This document shows positions 1-7,358 of a stretch of DNA of 64,000 nucleotides, piece after piece (position 1 is the first letter of the stretch; each line of letters begins with the position of its first letter). The notes below the pieces were generated by a model, which saw only the letters and a program-made list of their open reading frames with translations, ran no database searches and was not told where the DNA came from. The position numbers were made by a program, and so were the translations under genes. The stretch is taken from NCBI RefSeq assembly GCF_028288225.1, contig NZ_JAQBOC010000006.1:19638-83637 (forward strand). The letters are read 5' to 3'. Origin of the DNA: Mucilaginibacter sp. (lineage in GTDB: Bacteria > Bacteroidota > Bacteroidia > Sphingobacteriales > Sphingobacteriaceae).

Positions 1-509
1 AACAGCTCGCCGCCTACAGTCGGGATCCCAAAAGCATTCCCGTAATGGCTGATACCTTTAACCACACCTTTAATAAGCCACTTTGTACGGTCGAGACTCA
101 AATCGCCAAAGCGAAGCGAGTTCAATTGCGCAATTGGCCTTGCACCCATAGTAAATATATCGCGGTTTATACCGCCTACTCCTGTTGCGGCACCCTGATA
201 TGGTTCAAGCGCCGATGGGTGGTTATGTGATTCTATTTTAAAGGCACAGCCCACGCCGCCGCCAAGATCCACAAGGCCTGCATTTTCTTCACCTGCCTTA
301 GCCAGCATCCGCGGACCATCTTTTGGTAAGGTTTTTAGCCAGGTGATTGAGTTTTTGTAGGAGCAGTGTTCGCTCCACATTACCGAGAAAATAGACAGTT
401 CGGTAAAATTGGGCACGCGCCCTAATATTTCTTTTATACGTTCAAATTCTTCGGGTAGTAAGCCTAAATCTTTGGCGGTTTCAACGGTGGTTAATTCCTG
501 GTGCTCCAA
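1..509 (-). CDS. purL: Phosphoribosylformylglycinamidine synthase, N-terminal part (partial)
   Basis: This is the first ~169 residues of FGAM synthase, which converts FGAR to FGAM with ATP and glutamine in cytosolic de novo purine synthesis. The gene runs off the left edge. The translation contains the PurL hallmarks [16 protein letters not shown] and [16 protein letters not shown]. The start is unusual. Reading upstream from the conserved region there is no ATG before an in-frame TAA, so a TTG at 507-509 (giving M-E-H-Q-E-L) is the likely start, with ATT a weaker option. The purine gene purM lies 13 kb away on the other strand, so the pathway is not in one operon here. Family identity is near certain; the exact start is inferred. 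Confidence 0.93.
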   Translation of the reverse strand, partial: MEHQELTTVETAKDLGLLPEEFERIKEILGRVPNFTELSIFSVMWSEHCSYKNSITWLKTLPKDGPRMLAKAGEENAGLVDLGGGVGCAFKIESHNHPSALEPYQGAATGVGGINRDIFTMGARPIAQLNSLRFGDLSLDRTKWLIKGVVKGISHYGNAFGIPTVGGEL

Positions 510-548
510 TGTAATATCGTTTTTTTGAAAGGAAGCACAAAATTAGTA

Positions 549-583
549 AAAAAGGTGAAAGGATAAAGGTAAAAGGCGAAAGG
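549..583. repeat. AAAGGTRAAAGG word repeat
   Basis: A purine-rich stretch built from degenerate copies of AAAGG/AAAGGT lies upstream of purL. The same words recur at 41038-41075 and, inverted, at 5385-5413 and 51309-51343. Such word-built spacers are common in this window. The function is unknown. Confidence 0.55.
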
Positions 584-661
584 TTTTTATTAATGCGTTA
601 AGACACAGTTTGCAGATCAGGATCAGGTTTTGTGTTTTGATAGACGTTTTTTATGCATTCG

Positions 662-979
662 TCATTCACTTAAAGACATGGTTTTGCCATTTATCACATC
701 ATAATAACTAACCGCGTATGTACCACTATTAACCTTGTACCAATCGTAAGTAAATAATCTTTCGCCTTTTTCCTCACTTGTTGAAACATAATAATACTGG
801 TCTGTTTTAGTTGGAGTGTTTTGGATATAAGCCCTCAAAAATGTAATTGAATGTACGCTTTCGCGGATCTTGTTTTCCTTTACTACCTCAGGCAAAGAAT
901 TAATTAGTTTCAAAACTCGTCTTTCCTGTTTATTTGTCCCATTACAATCCTGGGCTTTAATTTTCAGGGAGATTAACAT
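662..979 (-). CDS. Small secreted protein of unknown function, start region probably frameshifted
   Basis: A 105-residue frame opens at ATG 979 with a hydrophobic start followed by KAQDC. I do not recognise the family. Upstream in the same frame the DNA encodes VALVFGLLM joined to LISLKIKAQD, a typical Bacteroidota signal peptide ending at A-Q, but there is no in-frame ATG before a stop. An ATG at 1009-1011 is followed by a run of five A's (T's at 1004-1008 on the plus strand) and is one base out of frame. Six A's would give M-K-K-V-A-L-V-F and a complete signal peptide. The gene is therefore either a recent pseudogene, affected by a homopolymer error, or translated from 979 without a full signal. 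The rest of the frame is intact. Confidence 0.5.
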   Translation of the reverse strand: MLISLKIKAQDCNGTNKQERRVLKLINSLPEVVKENKIRESVHSITFLRAYIQNTPTKTDQYYYVSTSEEKGERLFTYDWYKVNSGTYAVSYYDVINGKTMSLSE

Positions 980-1111
980 TAGTAAGCCAAATACGAGGGC
1001 GACTTTTTCATAATGGATGACTTACTAAATATACGGATATTGAAATTTTAAGCCTTGCGACATTTAAAAAATGTCGCAAGGCAGTCCTCCAAGATAACAA
1101 TCTTTCACTTA

Positions 1112-1924
1112 CTATTCCGACAGCTGAAAATTAATCGGTATCGAATATTTCACGCGTACCGGCTGGCCGTTTTGCATACCGGGTTTCCAGGCCTTGGCAA
1201 GTTTTAATACACGCAAGGCTTCTTCATCAAAGCCATGGCCTGCACCTTTGTCAACAGTTATATTTGATAAGTGCCCGTCTTTTTCTATAATAAAGCTCAG
1301 GAAAACTTTACCGCTTATTCCATCTTCCTGAGCGGCAACAGGGAATCTTAAATTTTTATTTAAAAATTTGGCCCAGGCAGCATTACCGCCAACAGGCATA
1401 GGCATTACATCAAGACCACCCGAAAGGTGTACTGATTCATCCGGCCCCGGTGTACCAGGAGGCGTTTCAATTATAGCAGTGTTGGTGCCAGTAACAGGTC
1501 CCTTTGTTGTTTCTGCCCCTATAGCTCCTGTAAGATCCGCATTTTTTGGCGGGTTAACAGTTTGAGGATCTGGCTTTGCAACCATCTCTACAAACTTGGT
1601 AGTCGCTGTAACAGGAGGCAAAGCTTCAGCTTTTATATGTTTTGGCGGTACAGGAGGTTTAACTTCCTTAATGTTCTTAACTGGTGGGGGTTGAATATAT
1701 GGATCATTTATTACTTGAATTACTTTAACCTGATCAGGGGTTGTTTTTAAAACTATACTTGCTCCACAAAGCACAGCAATACTAAAGAAGGCAATTCCCA
1801 TGGCCTTTATCATATTACTGGCATAATGCTGCCTTAAATAATAAGCGCCATATTCTTTGTTACGGTCATCGAATACAAGATCGAGCCACTCGGTCTTGTA
1901 CAAATTAAATTTTGAGATAAGCAT
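1112..1924 (-). CDS. tonB: Energy transducer TonB, paralogue 1
   Basis: This 270-residue TonB would couple the inner-membrane proton motive force (through ExbB/ExbD) to TonB-dependent outer-membrane receptors. The N-terminus has the Bacteroidota-type cytoplasmic lead with KTEWLDLVFDDRNKEYGAY, then one membrane segment at about residues 41-58. A proline-rich periplasmic spacer (PPPVKN, VKPPVPPKH) follows, and then the TonB C-terminal domain at about 185-270 (GKVFLSFIIEKDG, FDEEALRVLK, VKYSIPINF). It lies 68 bp downstream of a paralogue in the same direction, probably in one transcript. The C-terminal domains of the two are almost identical while the central spacers differ. No exbBD is nearby. 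The large receptor at 14.6-18 kb is a possible client (inference). Confidence 0.9.
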   Translation of the reverse strand: MLISKFNLYKTEWLDLVFDDRNKEYGAYYLRQHYASNMIKAMGIAFFSIAVLCGASIVLKTTPDQVKVIQVINDPYIQPPPVKNIKEVKPPVPPKHIKAEALPPVTATTKFVEMVAKPDPQTVNPPKNADLTGAIGAETTKGPVTGTNTAIIETPPGTPGPDESVHLSGGLDVMPMPVGGNAAWAKFLNKNLRFPVAAQEDGISGKVFLSFIIEKDGHLSNITVDKGAGHGFDEEALRVLKLAKAWKPGMQNGQPVRVKYSIPINFQLSE

Positions 1925-1992
1925 AGGATTGAAATTAAATTTTAGGTTAAAACATCTGTTAGCATAAATCTTAGTATTGTAACTATTTGCCT

Positions 1993-2817
1993 TTACTCAG
2001 ACAGTTGAAAGTTAATTGGGATCGAATATTTTACACGTACAGCTTGACCGTTTTGCATACCCGGTTTCCAGGCTTTGGCTAACTTCAATACGCGAAGCGC
2101 TTCTTCATCAAAACCATGACCAGCAGGCCTATCAACCGTTATATTTGATAAATGACCGTCTTTTTCTATAATAAAGCTAAGAAAGACCTTGCCACTTATT
2201 CCATCTTCCTGGGCAGCAGTTGGGAACCTCAAATTTTTATTTAAAAATTTGGCCCAGGCAGCATCACCCCCAACAGGCATCGGCATCACATCAAGACCAA
2301 ACGAGGGGTGAACCGATTCATCAGGAGCAGGCGCAGTTCCTGTCCCGCTGGGTGTGTTATCAACAGGCAACTCAACATTAGCACCGCCTTTTCCTTCCAA
2401 AGTAGCCTGACCTACAGCGCCTTTAATTTGATCATTTATAACAGGTTTTTCCGCATCATGATCTGGTACTACAACCGGAGGTACAACCTTGGTTGTTAAC
2501 ACTTGGGTCACTGGTAACGGTTTCGGAGTTTTTATATGTGCAGGAGGATCTATTTTTTTTACCGGTGGTGTTACAGGAGGCAAAACAAGGGGATGATTAC
2601 CATCATAATGCGTTATATGGATAATTGGTTTCTCCGAACTTAGTATTATACTGGCTCCGCAAAGCACAGCAATACTAAAGAAGGCAATTCCCATGGCCCT
2701 TACCATATTACCGGCATAATGTTGCCTTAAATAGTAAGCTCCATATTCTTTGTTACGGTCGTCGAATACAAGATCGAGCCACTCGGTCTTGTACAAATCA
2801 AATTTTGAGATAAGCAT
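1993..2817 (-). CDS. tonB: Energy transducer TonB, paralogue 2
   Basis: A 274-residue TonB with the same architecture as its downstream neighbour: N-terminal KTEWLDLVFDDRNKEYGAY, a membrane segment at about 41-58, a Pro/Lys/Val-rich spacer (PPVTPPVKKIDPP) and a C-terminal TonB domain ending in INFQLSE. Within roughly the last 108 residues only about eight positions differ from paralogue 1, whereas the central ~110 residues align poorly. This pattern fits tandem duplication with either selection on, or gene conversion of, the two ends. It is the first gene of the pair and faces a 550-bp upstream spacer carrying three copies of an 11-bp motif. Confidence 0.9.
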   Translation of the reverse strand: MLISKFDLYKTEWLDLVFDDRNKEYGAYYLRQHYAGNMVRAMGIAFFSIAVLCGASIILSSEKPIIHITHYDGNHPLVLPPVTPPVKKIDPPAHIKTPKPLPVTQVLTTKVVPPVVVPDHDAEKPVINDQIKGAVGQATLEGKGGANVELPVDNTPSGTGTAPAPDESVHPSFGLDVMPMPVGGDAAWAKFLNKNLRFPTAAQEDGISGKVFLSFIIEKDGHLSNITVDRPAGHGFDEEALRVLKLAKAWKPGMQNGQAVRVKYSIPINFQLSE

Positions 2818-2867
2818 AGTGATTGAAATTAAATTTTCTATTATAACGTTATAACAATATATGGTAT

Positions 2868-2985
2868 TGCAACATTGTAACTTTTAGGATTATTTCAATA
2901 AATAAATGCAACATTGTGTATTTTAATAACTAACAATATAGTTTTTTATCAAAACACTAACAAAATGCAACATTGTGTATTTTAA
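2868..2985. repeat. Three copies of TGCAACATTGT, two within a 23-bp direct repeat
   Basis: The 11-mer TGCAACATTGT occurs at 2868-2878, 2907-2917 and 2966-2976. The last two copies sit inside identical 23-bp units at 2904-2926 and 2963-2985, 59 bp apart. They lie 50-170 bp upstream of the tonB pair. Repeated sites at this distance suggest regulator binding, which is inferred from position only. Confidence 0.55.
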
Positions 2986-3056
2986 GCTTCACCATTTTAC
3001 CTGCCGTTTTGTTGTAATTCTACTTTTTTTTCTTAATCGGTATAAAATATTTGTTT

Positions 3057-3072
3057 GGGCCCAATTGGGCCC
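3057..3072. repeat. Perfect 16-bp palindrome GGGCCCAATTGGGCCC
   Basis: A self-complementary 16-mer of two GGGCCC blocks around AATT, in otherwise AT-rich DNA. It could be a binding site for a dimeric protein. No T-run follows, so a terminator role is unlikely. Confidence 0.5.
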
Positions 3073-3368
3073 GTTATGCTGTTTCTATTCATCATTGAAT
3101 GTTTTAACAAATTAATAAGAGCAATCAGTAGTCCCATATCCTATTTAGTCAGCTTTTTGAAACTATTTGTGGGGATTTTTTTAATTTATTGCTACTGAAA
3201 TGCTTTAATCAATCAATAAGTGATCAAAAATCCATCCAATTGAATATTAAAACGCACACAAGCACACAACAAAGCACATTACTGTTAATATTTACATAAT
3301 TTCAATCTAAAAATTAAAAAAATCATATTTAATGTGCATTTTATTTAAAAAATATTTACTTTTATGAC

Positions 3369-3734
3369 ATGCAAATCAGGCTTTTTAAAATAATCGCCTT
3401 CTTTTTTTTAATTTTTAACGGGTATTATGTATCCGCTAATAATTTTTTTCATAATAATTACCGGGAAGAGTCTAAAAAAGCAGCATTTGTAAAAGAATCG
3501 CTAAATAAATTTCCGCATGACCCTTTCAATTACGAATTTATAATAAACAGGATCCCTGTTCAATTATCGAATGTACAGCAAGCCCGCAACGTGCATTATT
3601 CGCAGGGAATCGGTAACAATCCAAATACTTACAGCATAGCCGTAAGGTATCTTAATTTTATTTGCGGGCGGGGCAACAGCGGGCTCTCGCGATTTCGCAA
3701 ACTCATCCTCTTTCCATTTCACGCTTTTTGGTAG
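3369..3734 (+). CDS. Hypothetical secreted protein
   Basis: A 121-residue frame starting MQIRLFKII with a hydrophobic stretch to about residue 20 and a plausible cleavage after VSA, which suggests export. The remainder (about 22-121) matches no family I recognise. The last ~25 residues (GRGNSGLSRFRKLILFP) look unlike a normal protein end, so the frame may be shifted or decayed near its 3' end. It stands alone between the tonB spacer and amt1. It may be a small secreted protein or a remnant. Confidence 0.4.
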   Translation: MQIRLFKIIAFFFLIFNGYYVSANNFFHNNYREESKKAAFVKESLNKFPHDPFNYEFIINRIPVQLSNVQQARNVHYSQGIGNNPNTYSIAVRYLNFICGRGNSGLSRFRKLILFPFHAFW

Positions 3735-3850
3735 GATTAAAAGGTGAATAGAAAACATCCACCGTTGTGCTGATTACACATACGGAATTATTGTTTTTAA
3801 TTTAGTTTTTAATACTGCCCGGAGTTTTGATTGAGCTCCGTGCAGTTTAT

Positions 3851-3942
3851 TAGTCTTGAGTCGATAGTCTTAAGTCCTAAGTCAACACGAATTGAAGAGC
3901 ATTTTTTTCACTTTTGACTTCTGACTTACGACTACAGACTTT
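3851..3942. repeat. AGTC word repeat with inverted arm
   Basis: The left arm (3851-3884) repeats AGTC-containing words (AGTCTTGAGTCGATAGTC) and the right arm (3913-3942) repeats the complement (TTGACTTCTGACTTACGAC). A ~28-bp spacer lies between them, so the region can fold on itself. It sits directly upstream of the first ammonium transporter and would be in its leader. Confidence 0.55.
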
Positions 3943-3972
3943 TCCTTTATTCTTTTCCCAAAAAACTTAAAC

Positions 3973-5280
3973 ATGAAAAAATTCATACCCTTTAGTGTAC
4001 TTATAATTGTAATTATACTTGCCCTCGTTTATCCCTCCGTTGATATTGTAAACATAAAAGACAGCCTGATAAACTCCGGCGATACTGCCTGGTTACTGGT
4101 TAGTACCGCGCTTGTGCTGATAATGACTCCCGGTCTTGCATTTTTTTATGGTGGCATGGTAAGCAAAAAAAATGTGCTGTCAACCATGATGCAAAGCTTT
4201 GTTTGTATGGGTGTTATTACCATTATATGGGTTATATTCGGCTTCAGCCTTGCTTTTGGCGATGACATTGGCGGCGTAGTTGGCGACCCTAAAACATTTT
4301 TTATGATGAAGGGCATGCTGGGTAATGCAACCTGGAAGCTTGCCCCTACCATTCCCCTGGTACTATTTGCTATGTTCCAATTAAAATTTGCGGTAATAAC
4401 ACCGGCGTTGATCACCGGTGCATTTGCCGAGCGGATCCGTTTTAACTCCTATATCATATTCCTTTGCTTGTTTATGATAGTTATATATGCCCCATTGGCG
4501 CACTCAACATGGCATCCCGATGGCTTTTTGTTTAAACTTGGTGTGCTTGATTTTGCAGGCGGTACAGTTGTACACATGTCTGCCGGATGGGCGGCCCTTG
4601 CATCAGCATTGTATCTTAAACAGCGAAACCAAAAGGCACATTCTCCGGCCCGTATCAGCTATGTATTATTAGGCACAGGCCTGCTTTGGTTCGGCTGGTT
4701 TGGCTTTAACGCAGGTTCGGCCTTAGGTGCAAATGCTTTAGCAGCAACGGCTTTGGGTACTACCACAACAGCATCAGCAGCGGCAGCAATATCCTGGATA
4801 TTTTTCGATATGCTCCGCGGCAAAAAGCCTTCAGTTATGGGCGCATGTATTGGAGCTGTTGTAGGCCTCGTTGCCATTACCCCGGCAGCAGGTTTTGTAA
4901 CAATTCCGCACTCATTAATTGTAGGTATTGTTGCGGCAGTAGTAAGTAACCTGGTAGTTATCTGGAGGTCATCAACCAGCATTGATGATACACTTGACGT
5001 ATTTCCCTGTCATGGTGTAGGTGGTATGGTTGGCATGCTTATGACAGGTATTTTCGCTCACGTAAATGTTAACTCAGCAAATACTACCGGCAATGGCTTA
5101 TACTATGGTCAAACACATTTATTTGTTGTTCACCTTATTGCACTTGTAGGTGTTTCAGCATTTGCTTTCTTTGGTTCATTACTGCTATTAAAAATAACTG
5201 ACACGATAAGCAAGCTGCGTGTATCTCCCGAAGAAGAACTTATCGGGCTTGACAGAACCCAGCACGACGAAGAACTATAA
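3973..5280 (+). CDS. amt: Ammonium transporter, AmtB type (short form)
   Basis: A 435-residue inner-membrane ammonium channel with about eleven membrane helices after an N-terminal hydrophobic lead. The twin histidines that line the conduction pore are present as His201 (GGTVVHMSAG) and His347 (FPCHGVGG). The acidic residue near the first site (LDFAGG) and the FFYGGMV segment of the outer vestibule are also there. The C-terminal tail is short and ends GLDRTQHDEEL. A perfect terminator hairpin follows. It is convergent with a DUF4468 gene and close to a porin, a second Amt and glutamine synthetase, a nitrogen-scavenging group. No glnK/PII gene is visible. Substrate is known for the family; the division of labour with the second Amt is unknown. 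Confidence 0.95.
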   Translation: MKKFIPFSVLIIVIILALVYPSVDIVNIKDSLINSGDTAWLLVSTALVLIMTPGLAFFYGGMVSKKNVLSTMMQSFVCMGVITIIWVIFGFSLAFGDDIGGVVGDPKTFFMMKGMLGNATWKLAPTIPLVLFAMFQLKFAVITPALITGAFAERIRFNSYIIFLCLFMIVIYAPLAHSTWHPDGFLFKLGVLDFAGGTVVHMSAGWAALASALYLKQRNQKAHSPARISYVLLGTGLLWFGWFGFNAGSALGANALAATALGTTTTASAAAAISWIFFDMLRGKKPSVMGACIGAVVGLVAITPAAGFVTIPHSLIVGIVAAVVSNLVVIWRSSTSIDDTLDVFPCHGVGGMVGMLMTGIFAHVNVNSANTTGNGLYYGQTHLFVVHLIALVGVSAFAFFGSLLLLKITDTISKLRVSPEEELIGLDRTQHDEEL

Positions 5281-5316
5281 TTGCAATCAACTCATACCAA
5301 GCTATCTAACTGCTAT

Positions 5317-5362
5317 AAAAACTAAAAAAGCTACACTTTAACATGTAGCTTTTTTAGTTTTT
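5317..5362. terminator. Bidirectional rho-independent terminator after amt
   Basis: A perfect 19-bp inverted repeat (arms 5317-5335 and 5344-5362, core AGCTACA/TGTAGCT) with an 8-base loop. A-runs and T-runs are on both sides, so it can stop transcription from either strand between the convergent amt and DUF4468 genes. Confidence 0.88.
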
Positions 5363-5384
5363 ATTAATTCTTCTTAGTCATTGC

Positions 5385-5413
5385 TTAACCTTTTGCCTTT
5401 AAGCTTTCACCTC
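5385..5413. repeat. Inverted copy of the AAAGG word repeat
   Basis: TTAACCTTTTGCCTTTAAGC followed by TTTCACCT is the complement of the AAAGGTAAAAGG words found at 549-583 and 41038-41075. It directly precedes the stop codon of the DUF4468 gene. Confidence 0.45.
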
Positions 5414-5419
5414 CCTAAT

Positions 5420-5998
5420 TTACCAATCTTTAGTTGAGATCTTTTTAATCGGGGCCTCTTTTTTTAGTGATGACGTTTTAACCATGTATTGCTTCAGCTT
5501 ATCGCCAAATTGCTTGCTATAAGCACCTGTTTGGTCAAGATAACTATCGATCTGCTTCTTAGTAAGCTTTGCTGCTCCGCTCTCCAGCGGAATTTCAATA
5601 CCATCCACCGATACCGATTTACCATACCTGTCTGTTTTATAAGGCTTAAATATAAAATCGGTTAGCCAGAATCTGTATTTATGCTCTTTACTTTCAATTG
5701 TATAATTAAAGTTTATTTCACCGTCCTCATGCTTCAGCAACAAAGTGCTGGTAACCACCAACTTCCCTGTTCCTGTAATGCTCTCATTTGTTTGATTCTG
5801 TGTAACCTTAAGTTTGGGATAAGCCGTTTTTAAAAAATACAGTGCCCTGTTGTACATCGTATCAGCTATTAAATTAGCCTGATCAACAACCTGGTAATAA
5901 ATATATTTATTATTCTCATCAAAAGGTAAAAGTTCCTTTTGGGCTATTGCAGCCTTGGCGGCCAGGAAAAAGGTTATGACAATTAATACTTTTTTCAT
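5420..5998 (-). CDS. DUF4468-like secreted protein
   Basis: About 192 residues from ATG 5998 (M-K-K-V-L-I-V). An upstream in-frame ATG at 6022 is less likely because that stretch is part of the porin terminator hairpin. A signal peptide ends near AIAQ. The mature part (PFDENNKYIYYQVV, ADTMYNRALYFLK, TGTGKLVV, FNYTIESKEHKYRFWLTDF) fits DUF4468, a Bacteroidota family with a proposed TBP-like fold and no known reaction. The C-terminus is Lys-rich. The protein is likely periplasmic or surface-exposed. Family assignment is by motif recognition. Confidence 0.75.
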   Translation of the reverse strand: MKKVLIVITFFLAAKAAIAQKELLPFDENNKYIYYQVVDQANLIADTMYNRALYFLKTAYPKLKVTQNQTNESITGTGKLVVTSTLLLKHEDGEINFNYTIESKEHKYRFWLTDFIFKPYKTDRYGKSVSVDGIEIPLESGAAKLTKKQIDSYLDQTGAYSKQFGDKLKQYMVKTSSLKKEAPIKKISTKDW

Positions 5999-6012
5999 GT
6001 TATAAATATAAG

Positions 6013-6042
6013 AAAGCCGCACCGGTTTAGCGGTGCGGCTTT
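6013..6042 (-). terminator. Terminator of the porin gene
   Basis: A 12-bp perfect stem (AAAGCCGCACCG at 6013-6024 pairing with 6031-6042) and a 6-base loop, ending in a short U-run on the minus strand, directly after the porin stop codon. Confidence 0.8.
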
Positions 6043-6064
6043 TGAAAACAAATTTAAATATTGT

Positions 6065-7144
6065 TTAAAAACCGTAAACAGCAGCTAACACAAATTGTGA
6101 AGCTGTTTTTGTCGGCGAAAAGCTACTGTTAGTAAATGGCATGTCTTTGTTATGATCAAACCTGATTTCAGGTATGAAGGTTAAAGGACCTGATTTAATG
6201 TTAGCGGTTACAGTAAAAGCGCTATAAGTTGTACTGGCCGTTGCAGGAGTTGATTTTAGTTTGAAAGATTCACCTCTTAAACCTAATGTAACAGCTTTAG
6301 AAACTGCTAACTGGGGATACAAGGCAACGCCACTGTAATCTGCTGCGCCTGCACCAGTTTTGTTGGCTGCATTCAAACCTAATTTAAAGGCATCGGTAAT
6401 TTGATAAGATGTAGTTAGATCTTCAATTGTGCCTGAGTATTTACCCGACATGAAGTTAAGGTAAGCAGTCCAGCCTTTTACAGGAGCCACCATTAACTGT
6501 GCGCCAAAGGTTGAAACTTCGCCATTTTGGTGTATTGCACCGCTACCATCGGTATATGATTGGGTAACTGCGGTATAACTATTCCACTGATCGTTAAAGA
6601 TACCCGCCATTAAGCTTACTTTGTCGCTAAACGCATAGGTGGCTTTAAAGCCTGCGTTTTGGAAAGGGCCGGCCCCAAACAGGTATGAAGTTGAATAGTT
6701 AAAGTTGCCTACCGGCGAAATTACTTCGTAACCAACAAAAGTTGCCATATAACCTGCTGTTAAATTAAATTTATCAGTCACATCAAATGAAACATACAGG
6801 TTTTGGATATTAAATGAATTGTTGGCGTTGGCGGCGGCACCATCGCCATTTGGAGTTGATTGATACTGGCCTCTTGGACCGAAAGCTAGTTCACCAACAA
6901 AAGAGGCTTTACCAACCTTCTTTTTTAAGCCCAGGTCGATCATGCCAATAGATACCGAGTTATTATCAGAAGCGAAATAGGTCCCGATATTTGCATGTCT
7001 GGAGAAATCGTACTTATAATAAGTATCAACCGAGCCATAAACTACCAGGGGGGCATCGCTGGTGGTCTTAACTGTGTCCTGCGCTTTTAACGCAAAACTG
7101 AAGGCGGATAGAGCAATAAATAAAAGTAAAAGTTTCTTTTTCAT
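6065..7144 (-). CDS. Outer-membrane beta-barrel porin (BBP2/OmpL-like)
   Basis: A 359-residue protein with a signal peptide (MKKKLLLLFIALSAFSF, cleavage after KAQ) and a body of alternating amphipathic strands ending in a terminal Phe (AAVYGF), typical of outer-membrane barrels. Segments such as VVYGSVDTYYKYDF, ELAFGPRGQY and GYEVISPVGNFNYSTSYLFG fit the putative porin-2 (BBP2) family. It sits between two ammonium transporter genes, with amt2 upstream in the same direction. The inference is that it passes small nitrogen solutes across the outer membrane for the transporters. Substrate is not determinable from sequence. A strong terminator follows. Confidence 0.85.
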   Translation of the reverse strand: MKKKLLLLFIALSAFSFALKAQDTVKTTSDAPLVVYGSVDTYYKYDFSRHANIGTYFASDNNSVSIGMIDLGLKKKVGKASFVGELAFGPRGQYQSTPNGDGAAANANNSFNIQNLYVSFDVTDKFNLTAGYMATFVGYEVISPVGNFNYSTSYLFGAGPFQNAGFKATYAFSDKVSLMAGIFNDQWNSYTAVTQSYTDGSGAIHQNGEVSTFGAQLMVAPVKGWTAYLNFMSGKYSGTIEDLTTSYQITDAFKLGLNAANKTGAGAADYSGVALYPQLAVSKAVTLGLRGESFKLKSTPATASTTYSAFTVTANIKSGPLTFIPEIRFDHNKDMPFTNSSFSPTKTASQFVLAAVYGF

Positions 7145-7281
7145 GATTAAGTGTTAAATTGAATGTTTGAATTAGTTTGATTGATTGAATTGTGAATTAT
7201 TAAAGCATAGAAATCTCCATCTGAATTAATTGAAATTTTAATTCAGCATTGTTTTAAATAAATGGCATTATTTATAAAGAA

Positions 7282-7343
7282 CCTTATGCGGCCGGCTGTT
7301 AAGAGGATGGTAATTTTAGATTTAATTAACCAGCCGCATAAGG
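7282..7343 (-). terminator. Imperfect hairpin after amt2
   Basis: The 11-bp arms CCTTATGCGGC (7282-7292) and GCCGCATAAGG (7333-7343) pair perfectly around a 40-base interior with further partial pairing. It lies just downstream of the amt2 stop codon and upstream of the porin. It may be a weak terminator or an mRNA-processing hairpin between the two genes. Confidence 0.5.
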
Positions 7344-7358
7344 GTATATTAAATTCGA

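Larger units (their letters stand above)
2818..3368. other. Long AT-rich spacer upstream of the tonB pair
   Basis: No convincing gene was found in these 551 bases. They hold three copies of TGCAACATTGT (2868-2985) and a 16-bp GC-rich palindrome at 3057-3072, and are otherwise AT-rich. The spacer separates divergently transcribed genes and probably carries the tonB promoter and control sites. Confidence 0.5.

Noticed and set aside
45..230. Short plus-strand ORF at the left edge
   Set aside because: It lies antisense to conserved purL sequence.
3564..3758. 64-codon minus-strand ORF overlapping the small secreted protein
   Set aside because: No signal or family pattern, although the real coding strand in this area is itself uncertain.
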